Assembly: GCF_964355755.1 (NCBI RefSeq)
Contig: NC_092679.1
Span: 8,496,001 to 8,560,000 of the forward strand
Origin: Antedon mediterranea
Lineage: Eukaryota; Echinodermata; Crinoidea; Comatulida; Antedonidae
Length of the DNA: 64,000 nucleotides
Reading direction: 5' to 3'
Positions 61,301 through 64,000 of the stretch are shown in pieces. The number at the start of each line of letters is the position of its first letter. Position 1 is the stretch's first letter. Below the pieces are notes generated by a model. It was not told where the DNA came from. It saw only the letters and a program-made list of their open reading frames with translations, and did no database searches. A program made the translations under genes and the position numbers.

Positions 61301-64000
61301 GAGAGAGAGAGAGAGATAGATCAGCGAGAGAGAGAGATAGATAAGCGAGAGAGAGATAGATCAGCGAGAGAGAGATAGATCAGCGAGAGGGAGAGATAGA
61401 TCAGCGAGAGAGAGATAGATCAGCGAAAGAGATAGACCAGCGAGAGAGAGATAGATCAGCGAGAGAGATAGATCAGCGAGAGAGAGAGATAGATCAGCGA
61501 GAGAGAGAGAGATAGATCAGCGAGAGAGAGAAAGATCAGCGAGAGAGAGATAGGTCAGCGACAGAGAGATAGATCAGCGAGAGAGAGAGATAGATCAGCG
61601 AGAGAGATATAGATCAGCGAGAGAGAGATAGATCAGCGAGAGAGAGAGATAGATCAGCTAGAGAGAGAAAGATCAGCGAGAGAGAGATAGATCAGTGAGA
61701 GAGAGATAGATCAGCGAGAGAGAGATAGATTAGCGAGAGAGAGATAGATCAGCGAGAGAGAGAGAGATAGATCAGAGAGAGAGAGAGAGAGATAGATCAG
61801 CGAGAGAGAGATAGATCAGCGAGAGAGAGATAGATTAGCAAGAGAGAGATAGATCAGCGAGAGAGAGATAGATCAGCGAGAGAGAGAGATCAGCGAGAGA
61901 GAGATAGATCAGCGAGAGAGAGATAGATCTGCGAGAGAGAGATAGATCAGCGAGAGAGAGATAGATAGATCAGCGAGAGAGATAGATCAGCGAGAGAGAT
62001 ATAGATCAGCGAGAGAGAGATAGATCAGCGAGAGATAGATAGATCAGCGAGAGAGAGAGATAGATCAGCGAGAGCGAGATAGATTAGCGAGAGAGAGATA
62101 GATCAGCGAGAGAGAGATAGATCAGCGAGAGAGAGAGATAGATCAGCGAGAAAGAGATAGATCACTGAGAGAGATAGATAGATCAGCAAGAGAGAGATAG
62201 ATCAGCGAGAGAGAGATAGATCAGCGAAAGAGAGAGAGAGATAGATCAGCGAGAGAGAGATAGATCAGCGAGAGAGAGATAGATCAGCGAGAGGGAGAGA
62301 TAGATCAGCGAGAGAGAGATAGATCAGCGAGAGAGAGATAGATCAGCGAGAGAGAGATAGATCAGCGAGAGAGATAGATCAGCGAGAGAGAGATAGATCA
62401 GCGAGAGAGAGAGATAGATCAGCGAGAAAGAGAAAGATCAGCGAGAGAGAGATAGGTCAGCGACAGAGAGATAGATCAGCGAGAGAGAGATAGATCAGCG
62501 AGAGAGATATAGATCAGCGAGAGAGAGATAGATCAGCGAGAGAGAGATAGATCAGCGAGAGAGAGATAGATCAGCGAGAGAGAGAAAGATCAGCGAGAGA
62601 GAGATAGATCAGTGAGAGAGAGATAGATCAGTGAGAGAGAGATAGATTAGCGAGAGAGAGATAGATCAGCGAGAGAGAAAGAGATAGATCAGAGAGAGAG
62701 AGATAGATCAGCGAGAGAGAGATAGATCAGCGAGAGAGAGATAGATTAGCAAGAGAGAGATAGATCAGCGAGAGAGATAGATCAGCGAGAGAGAGAGAGA
62801 GAGAAAGAGAGAGATCAGCGAGAGAGAGATAGATCATCGAGAGAGAGATAGATCAGCGAGAAAGAGATAGATAGATCAGCGAGAGAGAGATAGATCAGCG
62901 AGAGAGATATAGATCAGCGAGAGAGAGATAGATCAGCGAGAGAAAGATAGATCAGCGAGAGAGAGAGAGATAGATCAGCAAGATAGAGATAGATCAGCGA
63001 GAGAGAGAGATAGATCAGCGAGAGCAAGATAGATTAGCGAGAGAGAGATAGATCAGCGAGAGAGAGATAGATAGATCAGCGAGAGAGAGAGATAGATCAG
63101 CGAGAAAGAGATAGATCAGCGAGAGAGATAGATAGATCAGCGAGAGAGAGATAGATCAGTGAGAGAGAGAGAGAGAGATAGATCAGCGAGAGAGAGAGAG
63201 AGAGAGAGATAGATCAGAGAAAGAGAGAGAGATAGATCAGCGAGAGAGAGATAGATCAGCGAGAGAGAGATAGATCAGCAAGAGGGAGAGATAGATCAGC
63301 GAGAGAGAGATAGATCAGCAAGAGAGAGATAGATCAGCGAGAGAGAGAGAGAGAGATCAGCGAGAGAGAGAGAGATAGATCAGCGAGAGAGAGAGATAGA
63401 TCAGCAAGAGAGAGATAGTTAGATCAGCGAGAGAGAGATAGATAGATCAGCGAGAGAGAGATAGATCAGCTAAAAAGAGATAGATAGATCAGCGAGAGAG
63501 AGATAGATCAGCGAGAGAGATAGATTAGCGAGAGAGAGATAGATAGATGAGCGAGAGAGAGAGATAGATCAGCGAGAGAGAGATAGATCAGCGAGAGAGA
63601 GATAGATCATCGAGAGAGAGATAGATAGATCAGCGAGAGAGAGATAGATAGATCAGCGAGAGAGAGATAGATCGATCAGCGAGAGAGAGATAGATAGATC
63701 AGCGAGAGAGAGATAGATCAGCGAGAGAGAGAGAGATAGATCAGCGAGAAAGAGATAGATCAGCGAGAGAGATAGATAGATCAGCGAGAGAGAGATAGAT
63801 CAGCGAGAGAGAGAGAGAGAGAGATAGATCAGCGAGAGAGAGAGAGAGAGAGAGATAGATCAGCGAAAGAGAGAGAGAGATAGATCAGCGAGAGAGAGAT
63901 AGATCAGCGAGAGAGAGATAGATCAGCGAGAGGGAGAGATAGATCAGCGAGAGAGAGATAGATCAGCGAGAGAGAGAGATAGATCAGCGAGAGAGAGATA

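Larger units (their letters stand above)
58071..64000 (+). repeat. Right satellite array, same 19-bp unit
   Basis: The 19-bp array resumes in the same orientation and with the same variant types as the left array, and runs off the right edge. Variant combinations tie it to segments left of the island: 59,280-60,730 resembles 42,240-44,030, and 63,240-64,000 resembles about 52,040-52,700, including GATCGATC at 63,670 matching those at 50,618 and 52,457. No gene is present. The shared higher-order structure shows that both arrays belong to one family and were amplified together or exchanged sequence after the island came to lie between them. Confidence 0.96.

Noticed and set aside
1-64000. CRISPR array
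   Set aside because: There are short direct repeats but no spacers of unique sequence; the units abut one another and vary by GA and GATA slippage.
1-64000. CENP-B box or telomeric repeat, which would assign the block to a centromere or telomere
   Set aside because: No TTCG....CGGG-type box and no TTAGGG or TTAGG runs were seen; the location in the chromosome cannot be inferred.
1-64000. Sequencing or assembly artefact of a simple GA repeat
   Set aside because: Not dismissed for individual duplications, but the array as a whole has consistent 19-bp structure, shared rare variants and layered copying that random error would not produce.

Overview
The window is almost wholly one tandem repeat. 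Nearly all 64 kb is head-to-tail copies of a purine-rich 19-bp unit, consensus AGCGAGAGAGAGATAGATC, always in the same orientation; dividing window length by unit length gives roughly 3,000 copies. I see no credible protein-coding gene, no tRNA or rRNA, no transposon and no CRISPR array. An array of this size and layering (microsatellite inside minisatellite inside higher-order repeat) points to a eukaryotic satellite block, such as heterochromatin or a large minisatellite. Recurrent CG-to-CA and CG-to-TG variants at the unit's single CpG suggest, without proving, a genome with CpG methylation. The species cannot be named from this sequence.

Layout: 1-57,300 is the left array. 57,301-57,518 is a more degenerate stretch dominated by a 15-bp unit that lacks the GATA step. 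57,519-57,640 is the only non-repetitive DNA, about 120 bp. 57,641-58,070 is a second degenerate flank, and 58,071-64,000 is the right array, with the same 19-bp unit in the same orientation. Length variants form a series: 15, 19 and 23 bp correspond to zero, one and two GATA steps before GATC, while 17, 21 and longer units come from gain or loss of GA dinucleotides.

The arrays are built from nested segmental duplications that can be followed through shared rare variants. The main ones are: about 2.25 kb (8.9-13.4 kb); 2,510 bp (13.0-18.0 kb); 957/900 bp (17.0-18.9 kb); about 10.5 kb (11.6-32.7 kb); 3,471 bp, nearly identical (22.7-29.6 kb); about 1.5 kb (30.7-33.7 kb); about 2.2 kb (34.75-39.5 kb); about 3.8 kb (40.2-47.0 kb, with part recurring at 59.3-60.7 kb); about 6.34 kb (47.0-57.3 kb); and 1.84 kb, 814, 341, 295 and 235 bp local pairs. 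This is what repeated unequal exchange or replication-based amplification leaves behind.

Nothing here works together as genes do. The interest lies in how the array grew, in the unique island and its older-looking flanks, and in what a dense field of GATA, GAGA, GATC and CpG motifs might do to chromatin. Boundaries of higher-order repeats were found by eye from diagnostic variants and are approximate unless stated otherwise.
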